From Bradyrhizobium sp. 186 (GTDB lineage: Bacteria; Pseudomonadota; Alphaproteobacteria; Rhizobiales; Xanthobacteraceae), in contig NZ_CP082164.1 in NCBI RefSeq assembly GCF_023101685.1, positions 9,765,001 to 9,829,000 of the forward strand: DNA of 64,000 nucleotides, written 5' to 3'. A program made the translations under genes and the position numbers. The notes under the pieces were generated by a model. That model saw nothing but the letters and a program-made list of their open reading frames with translations, ran no database searches and was not told where the DNA came from. This document shows, piece by piece, positions 45,214 to 54,621 of this stretch (position 1 is the first letter of the stretch; every line of letters starts with the position of its first letter).

Positions 45214-46530
45214 TCAGCCCTGCACCGGCGGCCGGCCGATGCTCTCGTAGACGAAACCGGCGGCAGCCATGTCTTCGGGGCGGTAGATGTTGCGGAGGTC
45301 GACGATGATCGGCTGCGTCATGGTCGCTTTCAGCCGGTCGAGATCGAGCGCGCGGAACTGCACCCATTCGGTAACGATGACCAGCGCATCGGCGCCTTGC
45401 GCGCAGGAATAGGCATCCTCGCAATAGGTGATGCTGGGCAGCTCCTGCTTGGCCTGCTCCATGCCGACCGGATCGAAGGCCTTTACCTTCGCGCCCATGT
45501 CGAGCAGGCCGGTGACCAGCGGAATCGACGGCGCATCGCGCATGTCGTCGGTGTCGGGCTTGAAGGTGAGGCCGAGCACGGCGATGGTCTTGCCGCGTAG
45601 CGAGCCGCCGAGCGCCTGACTCACTTTCCGCGCCATCGCGCGCTTGCGGTTCTCGTTGACCGCCAGCACGGATTCGACGATGCGCAAGCTGACATCATAG
45701 TCCTGCGCGATCTTGATCAGCGCCTTGGTGTCCTTCGGGAAGCAGGAGCCGCCGAAGCCCGGGCCGGCATGCAGGAATTTCGTGCCGATACGGTTGTCGA
45801 GGCCGATGCCGCGCGCGACCTCCTGCACGTTGGCGCCGACTTTCTCGGCAAGGTCGGCGATCTCGTTGATGAAGGTGATCTTGGTCGCGAGGAACGCGTT
45901 CGCGGCGTATTTGATCATCTCGGCGGTGCGGCGCTCCGTGAACATCAGCGGCGCCTGGTTCAGCGACAGCGGCCGATAGACGTCGCCCATCACCTTGCGG
46001 CCGCGCTCGTCGGAGGTGCCGACCACGACACGATCGGGATATTTGAAGTCGCGGATCGCGGCGCCCTCGCGCAGGAATTCGGGATTGGAGGCGACCACGA
46101 CGTCGACTAACGGATTGGTCTCGCGGATGATGCGCTCGACCTCGTCGCCGGTGCCGACCGGAACGGTCGACTTTGTCACCACGACAGTGAAGCCGGACAG
46201 CGATTGCGCGATCTCGCGCGCGGCGGCGTAGACGTAGGAAAGATCGGCGTGACCATCACCACGACGCGACGGCGTACCGACCGCGATGAACACCGCGTCG
46301 GCATCCGCGACCGGCTTGGACAGGTCGGTGGTGAAGTCCAGCCGCTTGGCCTTGACGTTGGTCGCGACCAGCTCGTCGAGCCCGGGCTCGTAGATCGGGA
46401 TCTCGCCGCGATGGAGTGCCGCGATCTTCTTCTCGTCCTTGTCGACGCAGGTGACGTCGTGACCGAAATCCGCAAAGCAGGCTCCGGACACCAGTCCCAC
46501 ATAGCCCGTGCCGATCATTGCGATTCGCAT
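45214..46530 (-). CDS. UDP-glucose 6-dehydrogenase
   Basis: Oxidises UDP-glucose to UDP-glucuronate with two NAD+, feeding polysaccharide synthesis. The 438-aa protein has the NAD-binding MRIAMIGTGYVGLVSGACFA, the catalytic Cys in GPGFGGSCFPKDT, the Lys and Asp nearby, and the C-terminal UDP-binding domain (LGLTFKPDTDDMRDAPS). The start ATG at 46530 lies in a 190-bp divergent gap with the acyltransferase gene, fitting a shared exopolysaccharide context (inference). Confidence 0.96.
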   Translation of the reverse strand: MRIAMIGTGYVGLVSGACFADFGHDVTCVDKDEKKIAALHRGEIPIYEPGLDELVATNVKAKRLDFTTDLSKPVADADAVFIAVGTPSRRGDGHADLSYVYAAAREIAQSLSGFTVVVTKSTVPVGTGDEVERIIRETNPLVDVVVASNPEFLREGAAIRDFKYPDRVVVGTSDERGRKVMGDVYRPLSLNQAPLMFTERRTAEMIKYAANAFLATKITFINEIADLAEKVGANVQEVARGIGLDNRIGTKFLHAGPGFGGSCFPKDTKALIKIAQDYDVSLRIVESVLAVNENRKRAMARKVSQALGGSLRGKTIAVLGLTFKPDTDDMRDAPSIPLVTGLLDMGAKVKAFDPVGMEQAKQELPSITYCEDAYSCAQGADALVIVTEWVQFRALDLDRLKATMTQPIIVDLRNIYRPEDMAAAGFVYESIGRPPVQG

Positions 46531-46722
46531 GAAAAAACCTGTCTGCCTTGGTTAACGAAACCCCAACTCAGGGCGTTTTAGCATTTTCCCGAGGTGAGGG
46601 AACAGTGCGCACGCAAAAACCGGCACAGGAATTGTACCGGTAAAGAAATCGTAAACCGCAAGGCGCCACACTGCCCCACGCCCGGACAGAGCCGGGCGGA
46701 ACACGCCTCGAAAAGAGACACC

Positions 46723-47790
46723 ATGGCACCAATCGGCACAATCGCTGCGAGCGGAGGCATCAAGGCCCCGGCTGCCGCGCGTGTCGACTGGATCGACTAC
46801 GCCAAGGGCATCTGCATCGTCATGGTCGTGATGATGCATTCGGTGCTGGGGGTTGAACTCGCCGCCGGCGAGACCGGTTTCATGCATGTGCTGGTGGCCT
46901 TCGCAAAGCCGTTCCGGATGCCGGATTTCTTCCTGATTTCGGGCCTGTTTCTGCCGTTGGTGATCGACCGCGACTGGCGAACCTATCTCGACCGCAAGGT
47001 GGTGCATTTCGCCTATTTCTATGTCGTCTGGGTGACAATCCAGTTCGGCTTCAAGGCACCCGCATTCGCAGCCGAGACCAGCTGGCGCGACGTCGGCTTG
47101 TTGTATCTGGAATCCTTCGTCGAGCCGTTCGGCACGCTCTGGTTCATCTATCTGCTGCCGATCTTCTTCGTCGTCACAAAACTGACACGGCGAGTCCCGC
47201 CGCTCGCGATCTGGCTCGTCGCCGCAGCGCTGGAGACGGCGCGCATCGCGACCGGCTGGACCGCGATCGACGAGTTCTGCGCGCGCTTCGTCTACTTCTA
47301 TTCGGGCTATTTGTTCGCACCTTACGTGTTCGCGCTGTCGGATCGCGCGCGCAACCATCCGGCGCCTGCGCTCGCGGCGCTTGCAGCGTGGGCGCTCATC
47401 AATGCGAGCGTCGTCGCGCTCGGCGCGAGTGAATGGAAGATCGTGTCGCTCGTCCTCGGCTTCGCCGGCGCTTGCGCCATCGTCACCATGGGCACGCTGC
47501 TCGCGCATGCGCACTGGCTGAACTTCTTCCGTTTCTGCGGCCGGCATTCGATCGTGATCTACCTGGCTTTCTTCCTGCCGATGGCGGCGACACGGACGCT
47601 GCTGCTGCGCACGGGCATCATTCCCGACATCGGCACGGTGTCGCTGATCGTCACCATCGCTGGCGTGATCGGCTCGCTTGCGATCTGGCAGGCCGCACTG
47701 CACCTCAATGCGCACTTCCTGTTCGAGCGGCCGGATGCATACTGGATCGCACCGAAGAAGGCCGGGGCGGTGTTGCAGGCGGCGGAGTGA
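46723..47790 (+). CDS. Acyltransferase 3 family membrane protein
   Basis: The 355-aa protein has about ten hydrophobic segments and the family start RVDWIDYAKGICIVMVVMMH, in which the His is thought catalytic, followed by MPDFFLISGLFLP. Such proteins add acetyl or succinyl groups to surface sugars. ATG at 46723 follows GAAAAGAGAC. It is divergent from the UDP-glucose dehydrogenase gene, which supports a role in polysaccharide decoration, but the acceptor is unknown. Confidence 0.9.
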   Translation: MAPIGTIAASGGIKAPAAARVDWIDYAKGICIVMVVMMHSVLGVELAAGETGFMHVLVAFAKPFRMPDFFLISGLFLPLVIDRDWRTYLDRKVVHFAYFYVVWVTIQFGFKAPAFAAETSWRDVGLLYLESFVEPFGTLWFIYLLPIFFVVTKLTRRVPPLAIWLVAAALETARIATGWTAIDEFCARFVYFYSGYLFAPYVFALSDRARNHPAPALAALAAWALINASVVALGASEWKIVSLVLGFAGACAIVTMGTLLAHAHWLNFFRFCGRHSIVIYLAFFLPMAATRTLLLRTGIIPDIGTVSLIVTIAGVIGSLAIWQAALHLNAHFLFERPDAYWIAPKKAGAVLQAAE

Positions 47791-47791
47791 T

Positions 47792-47934
47792 CGTCGTCCC
47801 GGCGAAGGCCGGGACCCATACCGCGTGATTTATCGATGAAACGCGGTCTCAGTACCGCGGCACGATCGCTTAACTGCCGGTCTTCACAAAATTGCACCCT
47901 GTGGTTATGGGTCCCGGCCTTCGCCGGGACGACG
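47792..47934. repeat. RUP palindrome (CGTCGTCCCGG...CCCATA family), gene-less
   Basis: CGTCGTCCCGGCGAAGGCCG and CGGCCTTCGCCGGGACGACG form the outer arms. The inner ends are unlike: CCCATACCGCGTG on the left, CCCTGTGGTTATGGG on the right. Confidence 0.88.
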
Positions 47935-48007
47935 ATGAGGTGTGGGCTCCGCCAAAAATCGCCCTTCCAAGGCTGTCAAATGCCGCAAAAATTCATACAT
48001 TGCGGCC

Positions 48008-51000
48008 ATGCCCAAAACCTCCCCGAAAGCTGCCGAAAAGCCCGCATCCGCCACGCCCGTTGCCGCGAAGGCGGCCGGCAAGGGCGACCACGTCTTCCTG
48101 GTCGACGGTTCCTCCTACATCTTCCGCGCCTATCACGCGCTGCCGCCGCTGAACCGCAAATCCGACGGTTTGCAGGTCAATGCCGTGCTCGGCTTCTGCA
48201 ACATGTTGTGGAAGCTGCTCCGCGATATGCCCGCGGACAACCGGCCGACCCATCTCGCGATCATCTTCGACAAGTCGGAAGTCACCTTCCGCAACAAGAT
48301 CTATCCCGAATACAAGGCGCACCGACCGCCGGCGCCTGACGATCTGATCCCGCAATTCGCGCTGATCCGCGAAGCCGTGCGCGCCTTCGACCTGCCCTGC
48401 CTGGAACAGGGCGGCTTCGAGGCCGACGATCTGATCGCGACCTATGTGCGCGAGGCCTGCGAGCGCGGCGCGAGCGCGACCATCGTGTCCTCCGACAAGG
48501 ACCTGATGCAGCTCGTGACCGACTGCGTCACCATGTATGACACCATGAAGGACCGCCGCATCGGCATTCCCGAGGTGATTGAAAAGTTCGGCGTGCCGCC
48601 GAACAAGGTGGTGGAGGTGCAGGCGCTGGCCGGCGATTCCACTGACAACGTGCCGGGCGTGCCCGGCATCGGCATCAAGACCGCGGCGCAACTGATCGTC
48701 GAATATGGCGACCTCGAGCAATTGCTGTTCCGCGCCGGCGAGATCAAGCAGCCCAAGCGCCGCGAAGCGCTGATCGAGAATGCCGAGAAGGCGCGGATCT
48801 CGCGGCAGCTCGTGCTGCTCGACGACAAGGTTGAGCTGGAGGTGCCGCTGGACGACCTCGCAGTCCACGAGCCCGACGCACGCAAGCTGATCGCTTTCCT
48901 GAAGGCGATGGAGTTCACGACGCTGACGCGGCGCGTCTCCGACTATTCGCAGATCGATCCAGCGAACGTGGATGCCAATCCCGGCTATGCGAGCGGCGCC
49001 AGCGTATTCTCGCCGCTGCCGCCTTCCGACGTCGTGCCCGCGCCAGGAGCCGGCGCACCGGTGCAAGCTGCGCCGGGTGAGCGCAACAAGTCGGCCGGCA
49101 AGGAGGACAAGGCCGCAAGCCTGAAGGGCGCGCCGATCTCGCTCGCCGCCGCGCGCGAAGAGGCTCTGCGAAAACTTCCGGTCGACCGCGGCAAATATCA
49201 AACGATCAAGAATCTCGCCGAGCTCAACGCTTTCATCGCGCGCATCCACGATACCGGCCATGTCGCGATCGAGATTCGCGCCAACTCCATCAATCCGATG
49301 CAGGCCGATCTTTGCGGCGTCGCGCTGGCGCTGGCGCCGAACGATGCCTGCTATGTGCCATTGGCACACAAGCAGTCCGGCGGCGGCGCGGGCCTGTTCG
49401 ACGCCGGCCTCGCCGTGGATCAGGCCAAGCACGCCGATGCCATCGAAGCGCTGCGGCCGGTGCTGGAATCGGCCGGCATCCTCAAGATCGGCTTCGACGT
49501 AAAATTCACCGCCGTCATGCTGGCGCAGCACGGCATCACCCTGCGCAACACCGACGATGCGCAACTGATTTCCTATGTGCTCGATGCCGGCCGCGGCTCG
49601 CATGCGCTCGAGCAGCTCTCGGAGCGCTGGTTCGGCCACGCCATGCTGAAGGAGAGCGAGCTGCTCGGCAGCGGCAAGGGCAAGATCACATTCGACCAGG
49701 TCCCGACCGACAAGGCCGCGCCGCTGTCGGCGGAAGGCGCCGACGTGACGTTGCGGGTGTGGCGCGTACTGAAGCCGCGCCTCGTCGCCGAGCACATGAC
49801 CGCAGTCTACGAAACGCTGGAACGGCCGCTGGTCTCGGTGCTCGCGCGGATGGAGCGGCGCGGCATCTCGATCGACCGCCAGGTGCTGTCGCGTCTTTCC
49901 GGTGACTTTGCCCAGACCGCGGCCCGCGTCGAAGCCGAAATCCAGCAGATCGCGGGCGAGCCGGTCAATGTCGGCAGCCCCAAGCAGATCGGCGACATCC
50001 TGTTCGGCAAGATGTCATTGCCCGGCGGCACCAAGACCAAGACCGGCGCGTGGTCGACCACCGCGCAGGTGCTCGACGAGCTCGCCGAGCAGGGCCACGA
50101 CTTCCCGAAGAAAATTCTGGAGTGGCGCCAGGTCTCCAAGCTGAAATCGACCTATACCGACGCGCTGCCGACCTACGTCAATCCGCAGACCCATCGTGTG
50201 CACACCACCTACGCGCTGGCCGCGACCACCACGGGCCGGCTGTCGTCGAACGAGCCGAACCTGCAAAACATTCCGGTGCGCACCGAGGACGGCCGCAAGA
50301 TCCGGCGCGCCTTCATCGCGACGCCCGGGCACAAGCTCGTCTCGGCCGACTATTCGCAGATCGAGTTGCGGCTGCTCGCCGAGATCGCCGACATTCCCGT
50401 CCTGAAGCAGGCCTTCCGCGACGGGCTCGACATTCACGCCATGACGGCGTCCGAAATGTTCGGCGTGCCGATCAAGGGCATGCCGAGCGAAATCCGGCGC
50501 CGCGCGAAAGCGATCAATTTCGGCATCATCTACGGCATCTCGGCGTTTGGACTGGCCAACCAGCTCGGCATCGCCCGCGAAGAGGCGTCAGCCTACATCA
50601 AGAAGTATTTCGAGCGCTTTCCCGGCATCCGCGCCTACATGGACGAGACCCGCGATTTCTGCCGGCAGCACGGCTATGTCACGACGCTGTTCGGCCGCAA
50701 GTGCCACTATCCAGACATCAAGGCGTCGAACGCCTCGGTACGCGCCTTTAACGAGCGCGCCGCGATCAACGCCCGGCTCCAGGGCACCGCGGCCGACATC
50801 ATCCGCCGCGCCATGACGCGGGTGGAGGATGCACTCGCCGAGAAGAAGCTGTCGGCGCAGATGCTGCTCCAGGTGCATGACGAACTGATCTTCGAGGTGC
50901 CGGACGCGGAGGTCGAGGCGACGCTTCCGGTTGTACAGCACGTCATGCAGGACGCGCCGTTCCCCGCCGTGCTGCTCTCGGTGCCGCTGCATGTCGACGC

Positions 51001-51034
51001 CCGCGCAGCGACGAATTGGGACGAGGCGCATTGA
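48008..51034 (+). CDS. polA: DNA polymerase I with degenerate 3'-5' exonuclease domain
   Basis: A 1008-aa Pol I for Okazaki fragment processing and repair. The 5' nuclease domain is intact (FLVDGSSYIFRAYHALPPL, GGFEADDLIATY, STDNVPGVPGIGIKTA). Polymerase motifs A (SADYSQIELR), B (RRRAKAINFGIIYG) and C (QVHDELIFEV) are intact. In the middle domain the aligned proofreading residues are changed: Escherichia coli D355, E357, D424, Y497 and D501 correspond to E422, R424, T501, Leu (LSAEG) and Gly. It should therefore lack editing activity. A Pro/Ala-rich linker (about 320-390) separates the first two domains. ATG at 48008 gives a Lys/Ala-rich N terminus. Confidence 0.97.
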   Translation: MPKTSPKAAEKPASATPVAAKAAGKGDHVFLVDGSSYIFRAYHALPPLNRKSDGLQVNAVLGFCNMLWKLLRDMPADNRPTHLAIIFDKSEVTFRNKIYPEYKAHRPPAPDDLIPQFALIREAVRAFDLPCLEQGGFEADDLIATYVREACERGASATIVSSDKDLMQLVTDCVTMYDTMKDRRIGIPEVIEKFGVPPNKVVEVQALAGDSTDNVPGVPGIGIKTAAQLIVEYGDLEQLLFRAGEIKQPKRREALIENAEKARISRQLVLLDDKVELEVPLDDLAVHEPDARKLIAFLKAMEFTTLTRRVSDYSQIDPANVDANPGYASGASVFSPLPPSDVVPAPGAGAPVQAAPGERNKSAGKEDKAASLKGAPISLAAAREEALRKLPVDRGKYQTIKNLAELNAFIARIHDTGHVAIEIRANSINPMQADLCGVALALAPNDACYVPLAHKQSGGGAGLFDAGLAVDQAKHADAIEALRPVLESAGILKIGFDVKFTAVMLAQHGITLRNTDDAQLISYVLDAGRGSHALEQLSERWFGHAMLKESELLGSGKGKITFDQVPTDKAAPLSAEGADVTLRVWRVLKPRLVAEHMTAVYETLERPLVSVLARMERRGISIDRQVLSRLSGDFAQTAARVEAEIQQIAGEPVNVGSPKQIGDILFGKMSLPGGTKTKTGAWSTTAQVLDELAEQGHDFPKKILEWRQVSKLKSTYTDALPTYVNPQTHRVHTTYALAATTTGRLSSNEPNLQNIPVRTEDGRKIRRAFIATPGHKLVSADYSQIELRLLAEIADIPVLKQAFRDGLDIHAMTASEMFGVPIKGMPSEIRRRAKAINFGIIYGISAFGLANQLGIAREEASAYIKKYFERFPGIRAYMDETRDFCRQHGYVTTLFGRKCHYPDIKASNASVRAFNERAAINARLQGTAADIIRRAMTRVEDALAEKKLSAQMLLQVHDELIFEVPDAEVEATLPVVQHVMQDAPFPAVLLSVPLHVDARAATNWDEAH

Positions 51035-51076
51035 CGGCCATCTATGGCGCACCTTCGGGTGCTCGCCCCACGAACT

Positions 51077-51162
51077 CGTCATGCCTGGGCTTGTCCCGGG
51101 CATCCACGTCTCTCCCTGCGCGCGGTGGCGCGTGGATGGCCGGGACAAGCCCGGCCATGACG
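51077..51162. repeat. RUP palindrome (CATCCACG family)
   Basis: CGTCATGCCTGGGCTTGTCC to CATCCACG, then a GC-rich loop, then CGTGGATGGCCGGGACAAGC to GCCATGACG. It lies between polA and the LysE-type gene. The rest of that gap (51163-51303) shows nothing I can name. Confidence 0.9.
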
Positions 51163-51303
51163 ATACGGAAACGTCAGCGCTCGATATCTGCAGAGCCCAT
51201 GTGCGATTACTCCGGACGGTAGAATTGTCCTCCGTGCAATTGCGCGATGGCGGCGCGATCCCGCGCATATTAGAACTGTGGCGTCCCCCGCACCGGTTTA
51301 CCC

Positions 51304-51939
51304 ATGCCCCACACATCCGCCCTGCTCGGCTTCGCCCTCGTCTGCCTCGGTCTCGTGCTCACGCCCGGGCCGAACATGATCTATCTGATCTCGCGCTCGA
51401 TCACGCAGGGGCCGGCGGCCGGCATCGTCTCGCTCGGCGGCGTGGCGCTCGGCTTCGTGTTCTACATGCTGTGCGCGGCGTTCGGCATCACGGCGCTGCT
51501 GCTTGCCATTCCCTTCGCCTATGACGCGTTGCGCTTCGCCGGAGCCGGTTACCTGCTGTGGCTCGCCTGGCAGGCGGTGAAACCAGGTGGCCGCTCGCCG
51601 TTCCAGGTGAAGCAGCTCGCGATCGACAGCCCGCGCAAATTGTTCGCGATGGGGTTCGTCACCAACCTGCTCAATCCGAAGATCGCGATGCTCTATCTCG
51701 CACTGCTGCCGCAGTTCATCGATCCCGCCGCCGGCAGCGTGCTGGCGCAGTCAGTGGTGCTGGGTACGATCCAGATCGCGATCAGCGTCAGCGTCAACGC
51801 CATGATCGCACTCGCTGCCGGATCGATCGCGCTGTTCCTGACCCGCCGGCCGAGTTGGATGCTGGTGCAGCGCTGGCTGATGGGCACGGTGCTCGCCGGG
51901 CTCGCGGTGCGGATGGCGGTTGAGGCGAGGAAGGTGTGA
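51304..51939 (+). CDS. LysE/RhtB-family exporter
   Basis: A 211-aa inner-membrane protein with six hydrophobic segments. The family start ALLGFALVCLGLVLTPGPNM (the TPGPN motif) is clear, followed by GGVALGFVFYML and GFVTNLLNPKIAMLYLALLP. Members export amino acids or related small molecules; the substrate cannot be told. ATG at 51304 begins the conserved region. Confidence 0.93.
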   Translation: MPHTSALLGFALVCLGLVLTPGPNMIYLISRSITQGPAAGIVSLGGVALGFVFYMLCAAFGITALLLAIPFAYDALRFAGAGYLLWLAWQAVKPGGRSPFQVKQLAIDSPRKLFAMGFVTNLLNPKIAMLYLALLPQFIDPAAGSVLAQSVVLGTIQIAISVSVNAMIALAAGSIALFLTRRPSWMLVQRWLMGTVLAGLAVRMAVEARKV

Positions 51940-51947
51940 TGGTTTTC

Positions 51948-52078
51948 ACCTCTCCCCGCTTGCGGAGAGAGGTCGGATCGCTCTTGCGATCCGGGTGAGG
52001 GGGTACAGGTCCTTCGACGATCTCGTGCGTGGAGAGGCCCCTCACCCCAACCCTCTCCCCGTAAGAACGGGGAGAGGG
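51948..52078. repeat. Palindrome of the CTCTCCCCG...CGGGGAGAG family
   Basis: CACCTCTCCCCGCTTGCGGA and the following CGGATCGCTCTTGCGATCCG hairpin lead to GGGTGAGGGG; the other arm reads CCCCTCACCCCAACCCTCTC and ends CGGGGAGAGGG. It lies between the stops of the convergent LysE and GST genes and may help end both transcripts. Confidence 0.8.
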
Positions 52079-52089
52079 AGAAGCGCCCC

Positions 52090-52716
52090 TCAATCCAGTT
52101 TCGCCTCCATCCCCCGCTTCACCCCCGGCCGTGCCATCAGCGCCTCGTACCAGCGCTTGACGTTGGGGAAATCGGCCAGTTCTACCTTGTGGCGAGGATG
52201 GCGCCAGGCCCAGCCCAGGATGGCGAAATCGGCGACCGAGAGATCTCCGGCGACGAAGTCTCGGCCGTCGAGCCGGCGGTCCAGCACGCTGTAGAGCCGG
52301 CGCGTCTCCGCCATGTAGCGCTTCAGGCCATAGGCGCGGTCCTGCTCGTTCTCGAGCGCGATGAAATGATGCACCTGGCCCGGCATCGGCCCGAAACCGC
52401 CCATCTGCCACATCAGCCATTCGTAGACGGGAATGCGGCCAGCCAGCGATTTGGGCAGGAATTTTCCGGTCTTTTCGCCGAGATAGAGCAGGATCGCGCC
52501 GGATTCGAACAGGCTGACGGGCTTGCCGTCCGGGCCCTCGGGGTCGACGATCGCCGGAATCTTGTTGTTCGGGGAGAGCTTGAGGAACTCCGGCGCCATT
52601 TGCTCGCCCTTGCTGATGTTCACCGGGATCACCTTGTAGGGCAGCCCCATTTCCTCCAGCGCGACCGAAATCTTACGGCCGTTTGGCGTGTTCCAGGTGT
52701 GCAGCTCGATGATCAT
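52090..52716 (-). CDS. Glutathione S-transferase (YfcG/Nu-class-like)
   Basis: A 208-aa cytosolic GST. The N-terminal thioredoxin-like domain starts MIIELHTWNTPNGRKISVAL, with the Thr/Asn active-site context typical of the Nu-class disulfide-bond reductases, then KIPAIVDPEG and SLFESGAILLYLGEK. The helical domain has VAGDLSVADFAILGW. The substrate is unknown; glutathione-dependent reduction is the best guess. Confidence 0.93.
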   Translation of the reverse strand: MIIELHTWNTPNGRKISVALEEMGLPYKVIPVNISKGEQMAPEFLKLSPNNKIPAIVDPEGPDGKPVSLFESGAILLYLGEKTGKFLPKSLAGRIPVYEWLMWQMGGFGPMPGQVHHFIALENEQDRAYGLKRYMAETRRLYSVLDRRLDGRDFVAGDLSVADFAILGWAWRHPRHKVELADFPNVKRWYEALMARPGVKRGMEAKLD

Positions 52717-52737
52717 GCCTTATTTCCTTCCCCAAGA

Positions 52738-52789
52738 GGCTTAGGCTCCCGGCTTGAGCTCCCGGCTTGGGCTCTCGGCTTGGGCTCCC
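52738..52789. repeat. Four tandem copies of a 13-bp unit
   Basis: GGCTTAGGCTCCC, GGCTTGAGCTCCC, GGCTTGGGCTCTC and GGCTTGGGCTCCC follow each other without gaps. The array lies 21 bases upstream of the GST start codon, in the divergent gst/pyrE region, where copy number could alter GST leader length. Confidence 0.9.
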
Positions 52790-52939
52790 AACTACTCCAG
52801 AAGGTCGCAGCCCTACAACCGGCGGACCGGGATGGCCGACCGTCGGCCGATCCCTGTTGACTGGACCTGTCCCCTCTGGAATGTCGCGGGCGTCGCGGAT
52901 AAATTCCGCCACTTCCAAAAACGCTCCCGAGGGACCGCC

Positions 52940-53503
52940 GTGTCGAAATCAGCCTCCCGCGCCCGCCTGTTCGAAATCATCCGCCGGCGCTCCTTCGGCC
53001 GCGGCGACGTCACGCTCGCATCGGGCCGCAAGAGCGATTTCTATTTCAACCTCAAGCCGACCATGCTGGATCCGGAGGGCGCGACACTGCTCGCCGAGCT
53101 CACCTATGAGACGCTGAAGGACGACCAGCTCGATTTCATCGGCGGGCTCGAGATGGGCGCGGTGCCGCTTGCCGGAGCGCTTGCGCAGATCTCCTGGATC
53201 AAGGGCCATCCGATCGCGGCGTTCTTCGTGCGCAAGAAGCCGAAGGAGCACGGCGCGAAGCTGGCGATCGAGGGCCTGCCCAAAGGCGAGACGCTCGAGG
53301 GCAAGCGTGTGGTGATCGTCGAGGATGTCACCACCACCGGCGGCTCGGCCATGAAGGCCGTCGAATCCGTGCGCGAGATGGGCGCCGAGGTGGTGCTGGT
53401 GCTGACCATGGTCGACCGCGAGGAAGGCGCCACCGACACGTTCGGCCAGGCCGGCCTGCCGTTCCGCTCGCTGTACAAGGCGTCGGAATTCTTGAAGAGC
53501 TAG
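52940..53503 (+). CDS. pyrE: Orotate phosphoribosyltransferase
   Basis: Adds PRPP-derived ribose phosphate to orotate in pyrimidine synthesis. GTG at 52940, preceded by GAGGGA, gives [20 protein letters not shown] and a 187-aa protein. The PRPP loop is [17 protein letters not shown]; the flexible loop is [18 protein letters not shown]. The 223-bp region upstream holds a strong hairpin (arms GGGATGGCCGAC at 52829 and GTCGGCCGATCCC ending at 52854) that might take part in regulation, but no U tract follows. Confidence 0.96.
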   Translation: MSKSASRARLFEIIRRRSFGRGDVTLASGRKSDFYFNLKPTMLDPEGATLLAELTYETLKDDQLDFIGGLEMGAVPLAGALAQISWIKGHPIAAFFVRKKPKEHGAKLAIEGLPKGETLEGKRVVIVEDVTTTGGSAMKAVESVREMGAEVVLVLTMVDREEGATDTFGQAGLPFRSLYKASEFLKS

Positions 53504-53523
53504 GACGACAAAGCACTCTCCGT

Positions 53524-53615
53524 CGTCATGCCCGGGCTTGTCCGGCTTGTCCCGGGCATCCACGTCTTTGCCGCACCAAAGATCGTGGATGGCCGGGACA
53601 AGCCCGGCCATGACG
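53524..53615. repeat. RUP palindrome (CATCCACG family) with an internal duplication
   Basis: CGTCATGCCCGGGCTTGTCC is followed by an extra GGCTTGTCC before GGGCATCCACG; the right half CGTGGATGGCCGGGACAAGC ends GCCATGACG. The extra copy is a small slippage event at the same sequence where the MITE inserted in the 17.7-kb copy. Confidence 0.88.
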
Positions 53616-53737
53616 AGGTCCCCACTTCGTTCGTGAACAGCCCCGCTCAACCCATCGTTTACCATCACGCTTTATGGTGAATCGGAAGCTGAGACGAGTT
53701 GCTCTCGGCGGTCGCGTTGCGTCGGGTGGAGTGAGCG

Positions 53738-54607
53738 TTGCGTACAGTCGTGTCCCATGCGCGCCGGCGGCGTCGCGCGATGCTTGTGGCCGCCACCCTT
53801 GCAGCTCCGCTGCTCGCGGCCCCTGCCCCGGTTTCGGCCGAAGGCCTGTTCGACTTCTTCTTCGGTGGCGCGCAGCAGCAACGCCCGCAGCGCGAGGTGC
53901 CGCAGGCGAACTCCTATGCTGATCCCTTCACCGGCCAGCAGAATGCCGCAACCCCACAATATGTCCCGCCGACACGCTCAGTGGCTGTCGGCGGTTCGGG
54001 CCCGGCCTTCTGCGTGCGCAGCTGTGACGGAAAATATTTTCCGCTGATGCGCGGCGTCGCGTCGCCGGCGCAGATGTGTCAGGCCTTCTGTCCTGCCAGC
54101 GCCACAAAAATCTATTTCGGCTCCAGCATCGACGGCGCCTATGCGCAGACCGGCGAGCGCTACGCCGACAGCGAGAACGCGTTTGCCTATCGCAAGGCGC
54201 TGCGCGCCGACTGCACCTGCAACGGCCGCGAGCCGGCCGGCCTCGCCCCGGTCGATCTCGCGCTGGATTCTTCGCTGAAGGCCGGCGACGTCATCGCGAC
54301 CACCGACGGCCTCGTCGCCTACACCGGCATCCGCGTCGGCAACGACCAGGCCGCGGAGTTCACGCCCGTCGCCTCCTATCCCGGCCTCACCGCGCAGGTC
54401 CGCGCGCGCCTCGGCGAAATGAAAGTAGCCCCGGTGCGCGCAGAGACTGTGGCGGCGGATGCGCCGACGGCAGAGATCGTGCGTGGGGCATTTGCCCGAT
54501 GTGACGGTGCCGAAGTCACAGGCGCAGAAATCGGCGAAGCGGGCGGGTTTGGACTAGCTGCTTGCTCCGTCGTTCCGGGGCATCGCGCAGCGATGAACCC
54601 GGAATGA
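53738..54607 (+). CDS. DUF2865 secreted protein
   Basis: From TTG at 53738 (ATG at 53780 is an alternative start) the product begins with basic residues, a hydrophobic stretch (MLVAATLAAPLLAAPAPVSA) and then a Gln/Pro-rich segment. The DUF2865 core (about residues 85-190) contains FCVRSCDGKYFPL, MCQAFCPASATKIYFGSSID and CTCNG, with paired Cys suggesting disulfides. The function of DUF2865 is unknown. The last 14 residues or so (VVPGHRAAMNPE) are encoded by a RUP-like repeat at 54568, so the original C terminus was probably replaced when that repeat arrived. Confidence 0.82.
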   Translation: MRTVVSHARRRRRAMLVAATLAAPLLAAPAPVSAEGLFDFFFGGAQQQRPQREVPQANSYADPFTGQQNAATPQYVPPTRSVAVGGSGPAFCVRSCDGKYFPLMRGVASPAQMCQAFCPASATKIYFGSSIDGAYAQTGERYADSENAFAYRKALRADCTCNGREPAGLAPVDLALDSSLKAGDVIATTDGLVAYTGIRVGNDQAAEFTPVASYPGLTAQVRARLGEMKVAPVRAETVAADAPTAEIVRGAFARCDGAEVTGAEIGEAGGFGLAACSVVPGHRAAMNPE

Positions 54608-54608
54608 C
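54568..54608. repeat. Short RUP-like palindrome at the 3' end of the DUF2865 gene
   Basis: CGTCGTTCCGGGGCATCGCG and CGATGAACCCGGAATGAC form a compact hairpin of the CGTCATTCCGG family. It contains the stop codon of the DUF2865 gene. Confidence 0.75.
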
Positions 54609-54621
54609 AGCAAGCAAGTCT

